DNA from: DAIPHL01 sp036771375
GTDB lineage: Bacteria > Synergistota > Synergistia > Synergistales > Synergistaceae
Assembly: GCA_036771375.1 (NCBI GenBank)
Contig: DAIPHL010000013.1
Coordinates: forward strand, 1 to 24,146
Length of the DNA stretch: 24,146 bases
Direction of reading: 5' to 3'
A program made the translations under genes and the position numbers. Below are positions 16,508 to 24,012 of this stretch, piece by piece (position 1 is the stretch's first letter; each line of letters begins with the position of its first letter). Below the pieces are notes generated by a model that made no database searches, was not told where the DNA came from, and worked only from the letters and a program-made list of their open reading frames with translations.

Positions 16508-17413
16508 ATGACAACGGGGGAGAAAAAAAACCAGGGGAAAGGTAAGGTGGAGCGGTGTGTCATCATAACCGGTCTTTCGGGTGCCGGAAAAACCGCGGCC
16601 CTTAATATACTCGAGGATCAGGGGTTCTTCGCCGTCGATAATCTTCCACCTCCTTTAATGCCTCAACTGATGGAGGTTCTCTCTGGGAACAACGCGGCGA
16701 CGACGCATGGCGTGGCGGTCGTGATCGATATCAGGGGGGAGGAATTGTTTGAAGAGCTCTTTTTCTCCATCGAACAGCTCAAAGAGACGATTACCGACGT
16801 AAAAGTGCTGTTTCTGGAAGCATCCGACGACTGGTTGGTACGGCGCTACGAAACGACGAGAAGACGCCACCCCTTGGGAAAGGGGCTCACCATTCTTGAA
16901 AGCGTTGCGAAAGAACGTTTGCGGCTCGCCGTGATCCGGGCCATCGCCGACATCACCATGGACACCTCCTCCCTGTTGCCCAGCGATTTGAGGGGATATA
17001 TCCTGTCCGAGCTCGGTATCAACGACGATCCGCCCACCGTGATCGTCAGTTCGTTTGGCTTCAAGAACGGAATACCGAAGGATTGCGACTACATGTTCGA
17101 CGTTCGATTTCTTCCGAATCCCAATTATGTCCCGGCGCTCAAGAGTTTGTCCGGGAAGGACGTTCCCGTACAGAAGTACCTCGAGAAAATCCCGGAAAAA
17201 CGAATTTTTATGGAAAGGCTCGAATCGTTGTTGGAGCTGATTTTGATGCAGTATGACAGCACAGGGAAAAGACAGTTCCATGTCGCCGTGGGGTGTACCG
17301 GAGGCAGACACAGATCGGTCGCCATCGCCGAACAGCTTGCGCAGTATCTTTCCGGGCGAGGGCATAAGGTTGTGCTCAACCACCGTGACATCGATTTGGA
17401 CATGAAGCGATGA
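16508..17413 (+). CDS. rapZ: RNase adapter protein RapZ (YvcJ-type nucleotide-binding protein)
   Basis: This is a cytoplasmic P-loop protein. In E. coli RapZ senses glucosamine-6-phosphate and directs RNase E to the GlmZ small RNA; in Bacillus the homologue YvcJ hydrolyses nucleotides. The 301-residue product has Walker A GLSGAGKT (22-29), FFAVDNLPPPLMPQL, a TRRRHPLG block, and the C-terminal metabolite-binding domain with VSSFGFKNGIP, DVRFLPNPNYVP and VAVGCTGGRHRSVAIAEQLA. The start is uncertain: ATG 16508 has a weak site, and GTG 16547 would give the more usual short N terminus (MERCVIITG). The stop overlaps the glmR ATG as ATGA. Whether it controls a GlmZ-like RNA in this phylum is not known. 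Confidence 0.94.
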   Translation: MTTGEKKNQGKGKVERCVIITGLSGAGKTAALNILEDQGFFAVDNLPPPLMPQLMEVLSGNNAATTHGVAVVIDIRGEELFEELFFSIEQLKETITDVKVLFLEASDDWLVRRYETTRRRHPLGKGLTILESVAKERLRLAVIRAIADITMDTSSLLPSDLRGYILSELGINDDPPTVIVSSFGFKNGIPKDCDYMFDVRFLPNPNYVPALKSLSGKDVPVQKYLEKIPEKRIFMERLESLLELILMQYDSTGKRQFHVAVGCTGGRHRSVAIAEQLAQYLSGRGHKVVLNHRDIDLDMKR

Positions 17414-18531
17414 CAAATCGCATCGTTTGGATTGCCGTCGGTTTTTTGGTCGGTTGTATCGTGACGGCGTTGTTGCCGATCTGGAGAACCGCGAAACCCG
17501 AATCCCCGGGTAGGCCTTTTCGGAGAAGGCGCGATATTATGGAGAGCGCCATGGAACAGAGGCTGTTGCAGGGTCCTCGTTTCGTCTGTATCGGAGGGGG
17601 GACGGGGCTTTCGACTCTTTTGGCCGGATTGAAGGGATTCACGAGAAACATCACCGCAGTGGTTGCCGTCACGGACGAAGGAGGCAGCTCAGGACGCCTG
17701 CGTCAGGAGTGGGGGGTGCTTCCGCCGGGAGATGTCCGAAATTGCATCGTTGCATTGGCCGAAAACGACAACTCCTTGAACCGAATTCTCAACTTTCGCT
17801 TTGATCGAGGAGAGCTCAAAGGTCACAGCTTGGGGAATCTGATTCTGCTTGCGGCCTGTGAACTTGCGGGAGATTTCAGTAAAGCGGTCGAAGAATTGAA
17901 CCGGCTTTTGGCGATCCGCGGACGTGTGCTTCCCGTTACGACCGAAACGGTTGTCTTAAACGGAGAGACCATAGACGGCAAGTTTGTCCGTGGAGAGCTC
18001 GATGTCTCCGCCCACGGGGGCAGGATGAAAAAAATGTGGTTGGAACCTGGCTCGGCAAAACCTCTTTCGGATGTACTGGAAGCGCTTCCGATGGCGGATT
18101 TGATCGTTCTGGGGCCCGGCAGCCTTTTTACGAGCGTGCTCCCGAATCTTTTGCTGGAGGAGTTTGCGGAAGCGATCCGAAGGGCGCCTGCTCCCAAGGC
18201 GTATGTTTCGAATCTCATGACGCAGAAAAACGAAACGGAAGGGATGTCCATCGTCGCGCACCTCGATTGGATCGCGAGCGTCCTCGGGGAGATGCCGGAT
18301 TATATCGTCGTGAATCAGACTCCGATTCCCGGCGACTACCTGGAAAGGTACCGGGAGAGGGGAGCGGATCCACTGTACATATCCAGGGACGAAGAGAGGT
18401 ATCTCGAACGGAACAATTGCAAGATCGTCTATGCGGATTTGGTGAATATCAAAGACGGCAAATACCTGAGGCATCACTCCGGAAAACTGGCCGAAATATT
18501 GCTCAGGATAGCCAAAGAGAACCGAGATTGA
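17410..18531 (+). CDS. glmR: Gluconeogenesis factor GlmR/YvcK with N-terminal membrane segment
   Basis: The CofD/YvcK-family protein binds UDP-GlcNAc in Bacillus and stimulates GlmS, steering carbon into peptidoglycan. The 373-residue product has VCIGGGTGLSTLLAGLKG (glycine loop about 62-66), TDEGGSSGRLRQEWGVLPPG, DVRNCIVALAENDN, GHSLGNLILLAA, VLGPGSLFTSVLPNLL and NLMTQKNETEGM. Unlike Bacillus YvcK it starts with a hydrophobic helix (about residues 5-25, IVWIAVGFLVGCIVTALLPI) and an Arg-rich stretch, which predicts a membrane-anchored protein. The ATG overlaps the rapZ stop, as in many rapZ-yvcK-whiA clusters. An internal ATG at 17539 would give a protein without the membrane segment but is less well placed. 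Confidence 0.94.
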   Translation: MTNRIVWIAVGFLVGCIVTALLPIWRTAKPESPGRPFRRRRDIMESAMEQRLLQGPRFVCIGGGTGLSTLLAGLKGFTRNITAVVAVTDEGGSSGRLRQEWGVLPPGDVRNCIVALAENDNSLNRILNFRFDRGELKGHSLGNLILLAACELAGDFSKAVEELNRLLAIRGRVLPVTTETVVLNGETIDGKFVRGELDVSAHGGRMKKMWLEPGSAKPLSDVLEALPMADLIVLGPGSLFTSVLPNLLLEEFAEAIRRAPAPKAYVSNLMTQKNETEGMSIVAHLDWIASVLGEMPDYIVVNQTPIPGDYLERYRERGADPLYISRDEERYLERNNCKIVYADLVNIKDGKYLRHHSGKLAEILLRIAKENRD

Positions 18532-18557
18532 ATATGACGTAAAAGAGAAGAATCTCG

Positions 18558-19439
18558 ATGGAGAAGATCAATACACTCATTTGGGACGAACTGGTAAACC
18601 TTCCGACTCCGAATCCCGAAGCGGAGCTACGGGGTTTTTTGGAAACGCTTCCCCATTCCTTCCGAGGGACGGACGTTCTCTTGTCGTGTCCGAAACTCGT
18701 GATCGGAAGGAGGCTTCTCAAACTCTGGAGGGGGTTGAAGGAAGGGGTATTTAATGCGACAATTACGCCAAGTAATGGAGCGCTCGAACTCGACAAGGGG
18801 CGTGGAAAGGCCGCGTTCAAATTGTCAAAAGATCTTTTTGAAGAGTTGATCGCCTTCAAGCCTCGGCGCAACAGGGATGATAACCGATTTTGGTTCAGGG
18901 GTGTCTGGGGTGGTTGTGGAGCGATCTATCTACCACAGAGTGGGTATTACATGGTTTTGCGAGTGAGAGAGCGATTGGGGTTAGGCCGACGAATCGCGGT
19001 TTTTTTACGTAGAACCGGTATCGAGCCGGGAATCCGAAAGAGGCAGGGGCGAATCGAGTACATGATTCGCGATCAAGAGGAGATCGTGACCTGTCTGTCG
19101 AAGATGGAGCTCGCGAGAAGTTCTTTGCTGCTCGAAGAGGCGGCGATCGTGCGTTCGGTGCGGAGTCGGGCGAACAAGCTCGTGAATTGTGACACGGCGA
19201 ACATAAACAAAAGCTTGCATGCAGCGAGAGCACAACAGGCGCTCGTGAACAAATTGGACGAGGAAGGGCTTTGGGGTCTGCTGCCGCCCGAGCTCGCCGA
19301 ACTTGCGATGATGAGGAGAGCGCGCCCCAGTGCTTCGCTGAGCGAACTTGGACAAAATCTCTCCAGACCGGTCAGTAAGAGTACGGTAATGTACCGATGG
19401 AAAAAGCTGGATACCTTTATCCGAGGCGAGAGAATATAA
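18558..19439 (+). CDS. whiA: WhiA-family regulator (degenerate LAGLIDADG domain plus C-terminal HTH)
   Basis: WhiA proteins are DNA-binding proteins linked to sporulation septation in Streptomyces and to division and chromosome segregation in Bacillus. The 293-residue product has a divergent N-terminal domain and a LAGLIDADG-like central block (FWFRGVWGGCGAIYLPQSG). The well-conserved C-terminal HTH contains LVNCDTANINKSLHAARAQ, PPELAELAMMRRARPSASL, SELGQNLSRPVSKSTVMYRW and KKLDTF. The homing-endonuclease catalytic acids are not evident, as in other WhiA proteins. It lies 26 nt after glmR, preceded by a modest AGAGAAG site, and 21 nt before the debranching enzyme. Confidence 0.93.
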   Translation: MEKINTLIWDELVNLPTPNPEAELRGFLETLPHSFRGTDVLLSCPKLVIGRRLLKLWRGLKEGVFNATITPSNGALELDKGRGKAAFKLSKDLFEELIAFKPRRNRDDNRFWFRGVWGGCGAIYLPQSGYYMVLRVRERLGLGRRIAVFLRRTGIEPGIRKRQGRIEYMIRDQEEIVTCLSKMELARSSLLLEEAAIVRSVRSRANKLVNCDTANINKSLHAARAQQALVNKLDEEGLWGLLPPELAELAMMRRARPSASLSELGQNLSRPVSKSTVMYRWKKLDTFIRGERI

Positions 19440-19460
19440 ACGACGAAGGGAATGGTTGCC

Positions 19461-21440
19461 ATGTACTTGGGCAAGGCGGATGTGAACACCTACGATAAAG
19501 GAGTCGAGAGAGAGTTTCTGGTCTCCAACGGCGCAGGCAGCTACGGTTTTTCGACGGTGGTCGGCGCCAACACGAGAATGGAGCACGGCCTTCTGGTCGT
19601 CAGGTCCTGCGAACCATCTCAGCATACCGTGCTGGTGAGTAAGCTGGAGGAGACCGTCTACGCACACAACAAAAAATATCAGCTTTCGACGAATCGTTAC
19701 AGGGATTTGATCTACCCGGACGGATACAGATACCTGCAAGAGTATCAAGGAAATCCCATTCCAAGTATGCTCTTCGTGATTCATAGCATCTTCCTGAAGA
19801 AATCCATCTTCATGCCGCTAAACGGGACGAGCACGATCATCCGATACGAACTTCTGGCGTCTCCCGAGCCGCTTAACATGGACCTTCGACCGCTCGTCGC
19901 GCATAGGAGCAACAACGCGATCCCCCAAAAACAGGATCGTCCCGACTTCGAAGCGTCCCTTACGTCCGAGGGAGTGATCAATGTCAAAGGACGAGGGCAT
20001 ATGAGTCATGTCTCTTTTAGGAACCGCGAGAATTCCGCACGGTGGTTCAACAAACCGCTTTGGTTTGAAAATCTCGTCTACGAGCGGGATGGAGCGCCAG
20101 ATAACCCCGCCCTGGACTATCTTTGGTCTCCCGGCTTCAGCTCTGTCGGCATGAAGCAGGGGGATGTCCTGTATGTCGTGCTCTCCGAGGAACCGGTCAA
20201 GTACTCGGTCGACGAAATAGAGACTCTCGAACGGGAATCGCTCGATGAGATCAGGGCTTTTGTCGAGGATGCTCCGATCGACAGTCAATACAGTGCCGTA
20301 TCGGACATGGTGCAGTCTTCCTATCATCTTGTGGCCGACCAGAAGGACGCGTCTTATGCGATTTTTTCCGGCTTTCCCTCAGTGGAACAAAGAGCGCGGG
20401 ATACCTTTGTCGCCTTTCCGGGGCTGACGCTTGCAACGGGACGGGGCGAGATCGCTAGAGGAATGCTGGACAACTGGCTGAAGCAGATCGCCGCGTTCGA
20501 TGGTGTTGTCCCAGCCCTCATCGATTGTCGAGGAGATGCGAAACTGGGCGATATGGATGCGGGCCTCTGGTTCCTGTATGCGGTCGGCAAATACGTCAAA
20601 ATGGCGAAGGACGATTTCGACAGGGTAAACTGGTGTGCCCTGGAAAAGATCGTCGAGAAATACATCGAAGGAGACGAACGGCTGGGCGTCGTCATGGATC
20701 CCGAGACAAAACTCTTGAAAAGCCTGGGCGATCCGGGCGTTTCCCACTGGATGTCCGGAGAGGTGGGTGGAGAACTTCTCGTTGAACGTCGTGGCTATCT
20801 GGTCGAGATGGGAGCTCTCTGGTACAATGCGCTTCGCTTTATGGCCCGCTCGGCCGAGCGCTCCGGGAATACGCAGAGTGTCTTGAAATATGAACGCCTT
20901 GCGTCTGAATGCCGTGATTCGTTTGAAAAGATCTTCTGGAACGAAGGAAAGCGGTATCTTTACGACTGGGTGGATCCAGTGACAGGGGAGAAGGACCCGA
21001 CGATTCGACCCAACGCCATTTTCTCCGTCTCCTTACCCGACCCTTCATTGCCGGAGGAAAAGGGCCGCCAGGTCTTCTCCACCTGTTGGAACGAGCTGTA
21101 CACAACGTACGGACTCAGAACGCTCGACCCGCATCACGACAAGTTCAAGGGAAGAGCGGAAGGTCGGCCAGATCAGAAGAAAAAGGCACGTCTCCGCGGT
21201 ATGGCATGGCCATGGCTTTTGGGTCATTTCATAACGGCCTTCATGCGTTACAATCCGGGTGCGCATAGCATGGGATGGTCCTTCGTGAGACCGTTTTCCT
21301 CCCATCTCCGCAGAGGTTGTCTTGGTGGTGTCGCCGAGTATTTTGACGGTGTCATGCCGTATAAACCGAACGGCGACGTTTTGAGCGCCATGTCACTCGG
21401 TGAACTTCTTCGTGCCATACACGAGGATCTTACCGTTTAA
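19461..21440 (+). CDS. Amylo-alpha-1,6-glucosidase / glycogen debranching enzyme (GH133-like)
   Basis: The enzyme removes alpha-1,6-linked glucose from glycogen limit dextrins in the cytoplasm. The product is 659 residues from the ATG at 19461, which is better spaced from the GAAGGG at 19445-19450 than the ATG at 19452. The N-terminal domain opens with EFLVSNGAGSYGFSTVVGAN and TRMEHGLLV, the usual start of bacterial glycogen debranching enzymes. The C-terminal (alpha/alpha)6 barrel shows GDMDAGLWFLYAVGKYVK, LVEMGALWYNALRF (Glu about 452 in the full frame) and RGMAWPWLLGHFITAFMRYN, which match the family's DASLWF, EINALWYNAL and WPWL blocks. No signal peptide is seen. It is followed by an inverted repeat and then gap, so it closes the long gene run. 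Confidence 0.93.
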   Translation: MYLGKADVNTYDKGVEREFLVSNGAGSYGFSTVVGANTRMEHGLLVVRSCEPSQHTVLVSKLEETVYAHNKKYQLSTNRYRDLIYPDGYRYLQEYQGNPIPSMLFVIHSIFLKKSIFMPLNGTSTIIRYELLASPEPLNMDLRPLVAHRSNNAIPQKQDRPDFEASLTSEGVINVKGRGHMSHVSFRNRENSARWFNKPLWFENLVYERDGAPDNPALDYLWSPGFSSVGMKQGDVLYVVLSEEPVKYSVDEIETLERESLDEIRAFVEDAPIDSQYSAVSDMVQSSYHLVADQKDASYAIFSGFPSVEQRARDTFVAFPGLTLATGRGEIARGMLDNWLKQIAAFDGVVPALIDCRGDAKLGDMDAGLWFLYAVGKYVKMAKDDFDRVNWCALEKIVEKYIEGDERLGVVMDPETKLLKSLGDPGVSHWMSGEVGGELLVERRGYLVEMGALWYNALRFMARSAERSGNTQSVLKYERLASECRDSFEKIFWNEGKRYLYDWVDPVTGEKDPTIRPNAIFSVSLPDPSLPEEKGRQVFSTCWNELYTTYGLRTLDPHHDKFKGRAEGRPDQKKKARLRGMAWPWLLGHFITAFMRYNPGAHSMGWSFVRPFSSHLRRGCLGGVAEYFDGVMPYKPNGDVLSAMSLGELLRAIHEDLTV

Positions 21441-21480
21441 ACGAAAACCCCGGAGTCAGCGGATCCTTTCCTTCAAATCG

Positions 21481-21526
21481 CACGAAGCGGACACATTTTC
21501 CAAGGGAAAAAGGTGTCCGCTTCGTG
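21481..21526 (+). repeat. 14-bp perfect inverted repeat (strong hairpin) between the debranching gene and gap
   Basis: CACGAAGCGGACAC at 21481-21494 is the exact reverse complement of 21513-21526. Between the arms, TTTTCC (21496-21501) pairs with GGAAAA (21505-21510) around an AAG loop, leaving only A versus AG as an internal bulge. The whole 46 nt therefore folds into a 20-bp hairpin. No run of T follows on either strand, so it is not a standard intrinsic terminator. It could be a processing or stabilising hairpin for the upstream mRNA, a factor-assisted terminator, or a protein-binding dyad for the gap operon. Confidence 0.9.
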
Positions 21527-21626
21527 GTGTATATACGCGTTTGTGACGTTGACCGTTTTTCCTTTTCTGTGTTACCCTTGCAGGGTGGCATCGAGTGTTT
21601 TTTTAAGCCTATCTACAACATACTTC

Positions 21627-21633
21627 AAGGGGG
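21627..21633 (+). promoter_or_regulatory. Ribosome binding site deciding the gap start
   Basis: AAGGGGG ends 8 nt before the ATG at 21642. The frame is open further upstream to 21513, but that part runs through the inverted repeat and has no GAPDH homology. Confidence 0.8.
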
Positions 21634-21641
21634 TTGTTTCA

Positions 21642-22664
21642 ATGGCGAAATGCAGGGTGGCAATCAACGGATTTGGAAGGATCGGGCGTCTATCCCTTCG
21701 CTCGTATTTCATGCGTGGAGGCAAGAAGGATCACGAGTTCGAAGTGGTTGCCGTCAACGATCTGGCTCCTCCAAACTCCATGGCATACCTGATGAAATAC
21801 GATTCCACCTTCAAACGCTTCCCTGGAACGGTCGAGCTCGAAGGGGATGTTTTGACGATTGATGGCATGAAGATCAAAGCCCTTGCGGAACCAGACCCGG
21901 CCAAGCTTCCTTGGAAGGAGATGGGGGTGGATGTCGTTGTGGAGAGCACCGGACGTTTTACCGATGCGGTCAAGGCCAAGGCCCATATGGATGCGGGTGC
22001 AAAGAAGGTCTTGATCTCCGCCCCGGCGAAGAACCACGATCTGACGATCGTCATGGGTGTCAACGAAGGCCTGTACGATCCGGCCAAGCATCACATCATC
22101 TCAAATGCGTCATGCACGACGAACTGTCTTGCACCGATCTGTAAGGTTCTTCAGGAGCGTTTTGGTATTGTGAAGGGACTGATGAACACGATTCATTCCT
22201 ACACAAACGACCAGGTGACCCTGGATTTCCCCCATAAAAATCCATCCAGAGGGCGCGCGGCCGCGCTTTCCATCATTCCGACGTCGACAGGCGCGGCAAA
22301 GGCAATCGGCGAGGTCATGCCGGAGTTGAAGGGAAAACTGAACGGATTTGCGCTTCGCGTTCCGACTCCCAACGTCTCCGTCGTCGACCTCACGGTCGAG
22401 CTTGCAAAGTCCGCGACGAAAGAGGAGATCAACGCCGCGATGGAGGAGTACGCAGGCGGTCCGCTCAAGGGGATCCTGGGTTACGAGCCGGAAGATCTCG
22501 TCTCGGTCGACTTCCTGGGGGATTATCATTCGTCGATCTTCGCTCCCGCTCATACGACGGTGATCGACAATATGGCGAAGATTCTCTCGTGGTACGACAA
22601 CGAATGGGGTTACAGCAGCCGGGTCGTCGATCTCATCGATCTCATGAACAAAAAGGGACTGTAG
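21642..22664 (+). CDS. gap: Glyceraldehyde-3-phosphate dehydrogenase, type I
   Basis: This is the cytoplasmic glycolytic enzyme that converts glyceraldehyde-3-phosphate, phosphate and NAD+ to 1,3-bisphosphoglycerate. The 340-residue product has the Rossmann motif INGFGRIGR (8-16), VVAVNDLA with the Asp (40) that favours NAD over NADP, the catalytic SNASCTTNCLAP (Cys 158), HSYTNDQ (His 185), IIPTSTGAAKAIGEVMPELK, LRVPTPNVSVVDLT and WYDNEWGYSSRVVDL. The S-loop reads DFPHKNPSRGRAAA where many homologues have HKDLRRARAA, a small difference whose effect I cannot judge. pgk starts 3 nt after the stop, so the two are co-transcribed. A promoter is expected in 21527-21626, but none stands out. Confidence 0.97.
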   Translation: MAKCRVAINGFGRIGRLSLRSYFMRGGKKDHEFEVVAVNDLAPPNSMAYLMKYDSTFKRFPGTVELEGDVLTIDGMKIKALAEPDPAKLPWKEMGVDVVVESTGRFTDAVKAKAHMDAGAKKVLISAPAKNHDLTIVMGVNEGLYDPAKHHIISNASCTTNCLAPICKVLQERFGIVKGLMNTIHSYTNDQVTLDFPHKNPSRGRAAALSIIPTSTGAAKAIGEVMPELKGKLNGFALRVPTPNVSVVDLTVELAKSATKEEINAAMEEYAGGPLKGILGYEPEDLVSVDFLGDYHSSIFAPAHTTVIDNMAKILSWYDNEWGYSSRVVDLIDLMNKKGL

Positions 22665-22667
22665 GTC

Positions 22668-23861
22668 TTGAAGCTCAAAACGTTTGCACCAAGCGATGTC
22701 GCCGGAAAGAAGGTTCTGGTGCGAGTCGACTTCAATGTTCCCCTGACGCAGGAGGGAGCGGTTGCGGATAAAACCCGGCTCGAAGCCCATATCCCTCTCG
22801 TTCGGGAGCTCGTTGCCGCCGGCGCCAGAGTGGCGTTGATCTCTCATTTTGGACGACCCAAGGGAGAAGTGGTGGCAAAGTATTCGCTTGCTCCCGTAGC
22901 GGCAGCCCTGTCCGACCTTATGAAAAAGAAGATCACCTTCGTTCCCGCTTGTGTCGGCGAGGAGGTTGCAAAGGCCATGGAAAAAGCGTCGACGGGGGAC
23001 GTCCTGCTTCTGGAGAACTTGCGTTTTCATCCCGGTGAAGAGAAGAACGACCGGGATTTTGCCAGAAAGCTCGCTTTGCCGTTTGACGTCTTCGTCATGG
23101 ATGCCTTCAGCGCTTCTCACAGGGCACATGCATCGACAAGGGGAATCGTCGATTTTCTTCCTTCGTTTGCCGGCCCGTTGCTTCTGCGGGAGATCGACCG
23201 GTTGAGTCAGGCGAGGGACAACCCCCGGAGCCCCTATGTTTTGATCCTCGGCGGCGCCAAGGTTTCGGATAAAATTGCCGTCATCGAGAGTATGATCGAG
23301 CGCGTCGACACAATCATAATCGGCGGGGGAATGGCCTTCACATTTTTGAAAGCGCAGGGAAAGGAGATCGGACGGTCTCTTTGCGAGGAGGAACGGCTGG
23401 ATTTTGCCCGTGAGATGTTCAAGCGAGCCAAGGAGAAAGGGGTTTCTTTGCTTCTGCCCTGTGATGTGGTGGTCGCGCGGGAGATCTCTTCCTCCGCTGC
23501 GACGGACATCGTTCCTGTGGATTGCATTCCTGCGGACCGGATCGGTTTGGATATCGGGCCCCAAACGGTGGAACTTTTCAAGGCCGCTCTGGATGAGGCG
23601 AGGACGGTCGTTTGGAACGGTCCGATGGGTGTCTTTGAAATGCCTCCGTTTGCCGATGGGACAAAAGCCATCGCGGGAAAACTGGCGGAAATAACGAAAA
23701 AAGGCGCTTTTACGGTGATCGGTGGCGGAGACTCCGCGGCGGCAATCGTGCAGTTCAAACACGAGAAGGATGTGACGCACGTGTCGACCGGGGGTGGCGC
23801 GAGCCTCGAGTTCTTTGAAGGGAGAATGCTGCCGGGAGTGGAGCCGTATCTTGTCTCCTGA
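22668..23861 (+). CDS. pgk: Phosphoglycerate kinase
   Basis: Pgk transfers phosphate from 1,3-bisphosphoglycerate to ADP. The 397-residue monomer has VLVRVDFNVPL, LISHFGRPKGE, LLENLRFHPGEEKND, MDAFSASHRAHAST, LGGAKVSDKI, GGGMAFTFLKAQGKE, WNGPMGVFE, VIGGGDSAAA and STGGGASLEFFEG in the right order, covering both the substrate and nucleotide domains. The MDAFSASHRAHAS segment differs slightly from the usual NDAFGTAHRAHAS. The start is a TTG at 22668, 3 nt after gap; AAGGGA at 22653-22658 serves as Shine-Dalgarno, and no in-frame ATG fits the N terminus. An intrinsic terminator follows at 23927. Confidence 0.97.
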   Translation: MKLKTFAPSDVAGKKVLVRVDFNVPLTQEGAVADKTRLEAHIPLVRELVAAGARVALISHFGRPKGEVVAKYSLAPVAAALSDLMKKKITFVPACVGEEVAKAMEKASTGDVLLLENLRFHPGEEKNDRDFARKLALPFDVFVMDAFSASHRAHASTRGIVDFLPSFAGPLLLREIDRLSQARDNPRSPYVLILGGAKVSDKIAVIESMIERVDTIIIGGGMAFTFLKAQGKEIGRSLCEEERLDFAREMFKRAKEKGVSLLLPCDVVVAREISSSAATDIVPVDCIPADRIGLDIGPQTVELFKAALDEARTVVWNGPMGVFEMPPFADGTKAIAGKLAEITKKGAFTVIGGGDSAAAIVQFKHEKDVTHVSTGGGASLEFFEGRMLPGVEPYLVS

Positions 23862-23926
23862 CAGGGAACGAGAAGAGATGGATGCCTGACGCGGCGGGAA
23901 TGGCGTGTTGTTTCCCAGTCGTAAAT

Positions 23927-23974
23927 AGAGCGGTACCTGCCCGGCTGTCCCGTGGATCGTGCCGCTCTTTTTTT
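23927..23974 (+). terminator. Rho-independent terminator after pgk
   Basis: AGAGCGGTAC at 23927-23936 pairs with GTGCCGCTCT at 23959-23968 (10 bp, one G-U), around a 22-nt loop, and is followed by an unbroken run of T to 23974. It lies 65 nt after the pgk stop and 38 nt before the tpiA start, so it should end or attenuate gap-pgk transcription before tpiA. Confidence 0.8.
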
Positions 23975-24012
23975 GTCCTCATTTTTACAGACGTCGAAGG
24001 GAGAGGTCTCTG

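Noticed and set aside
21549..21607. Possible gap promoter: TTGACC at 21549 or TTGCAG at 21579 with TTTAAG at 21602
   Set aside because: TTGACC has no acceptable -10 at 17 nt (TTACCC), and the TTGCAG/TTTAAG pair is weak at the -35. A promoter is likely in this spacer, but I cannot place it with confidence.
21513..21641. 43-codon upstream extension of gap starting at a GTG
   Set aside because: It begins inside the hairpin, has no GAPDH homology, and the ATG at 21642 has a good ribosome binding site and the family N terminus.
22196..22260. Changed GAPDH S-loop (HKNPSRGR) as a sign of altered coenzyme or non-glycolytic role
   Set aside because: The catalytic Cys and His, the NAD-selecting Asp and the substrate-binding blocks are all present and the gene is paired with pgk, so an ordinary glycolytic enzyme is the simpler reading.
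22110..23780. 556-codon open frame on the minus strand opposite gap and pgk
   Set aside because: It lies wholly antisense to two strongly conserved glycolytic genes, has no recognisable domain, and its composition (many Arg, His and Asp) is what the complement of a GC-rich coding strand yields.
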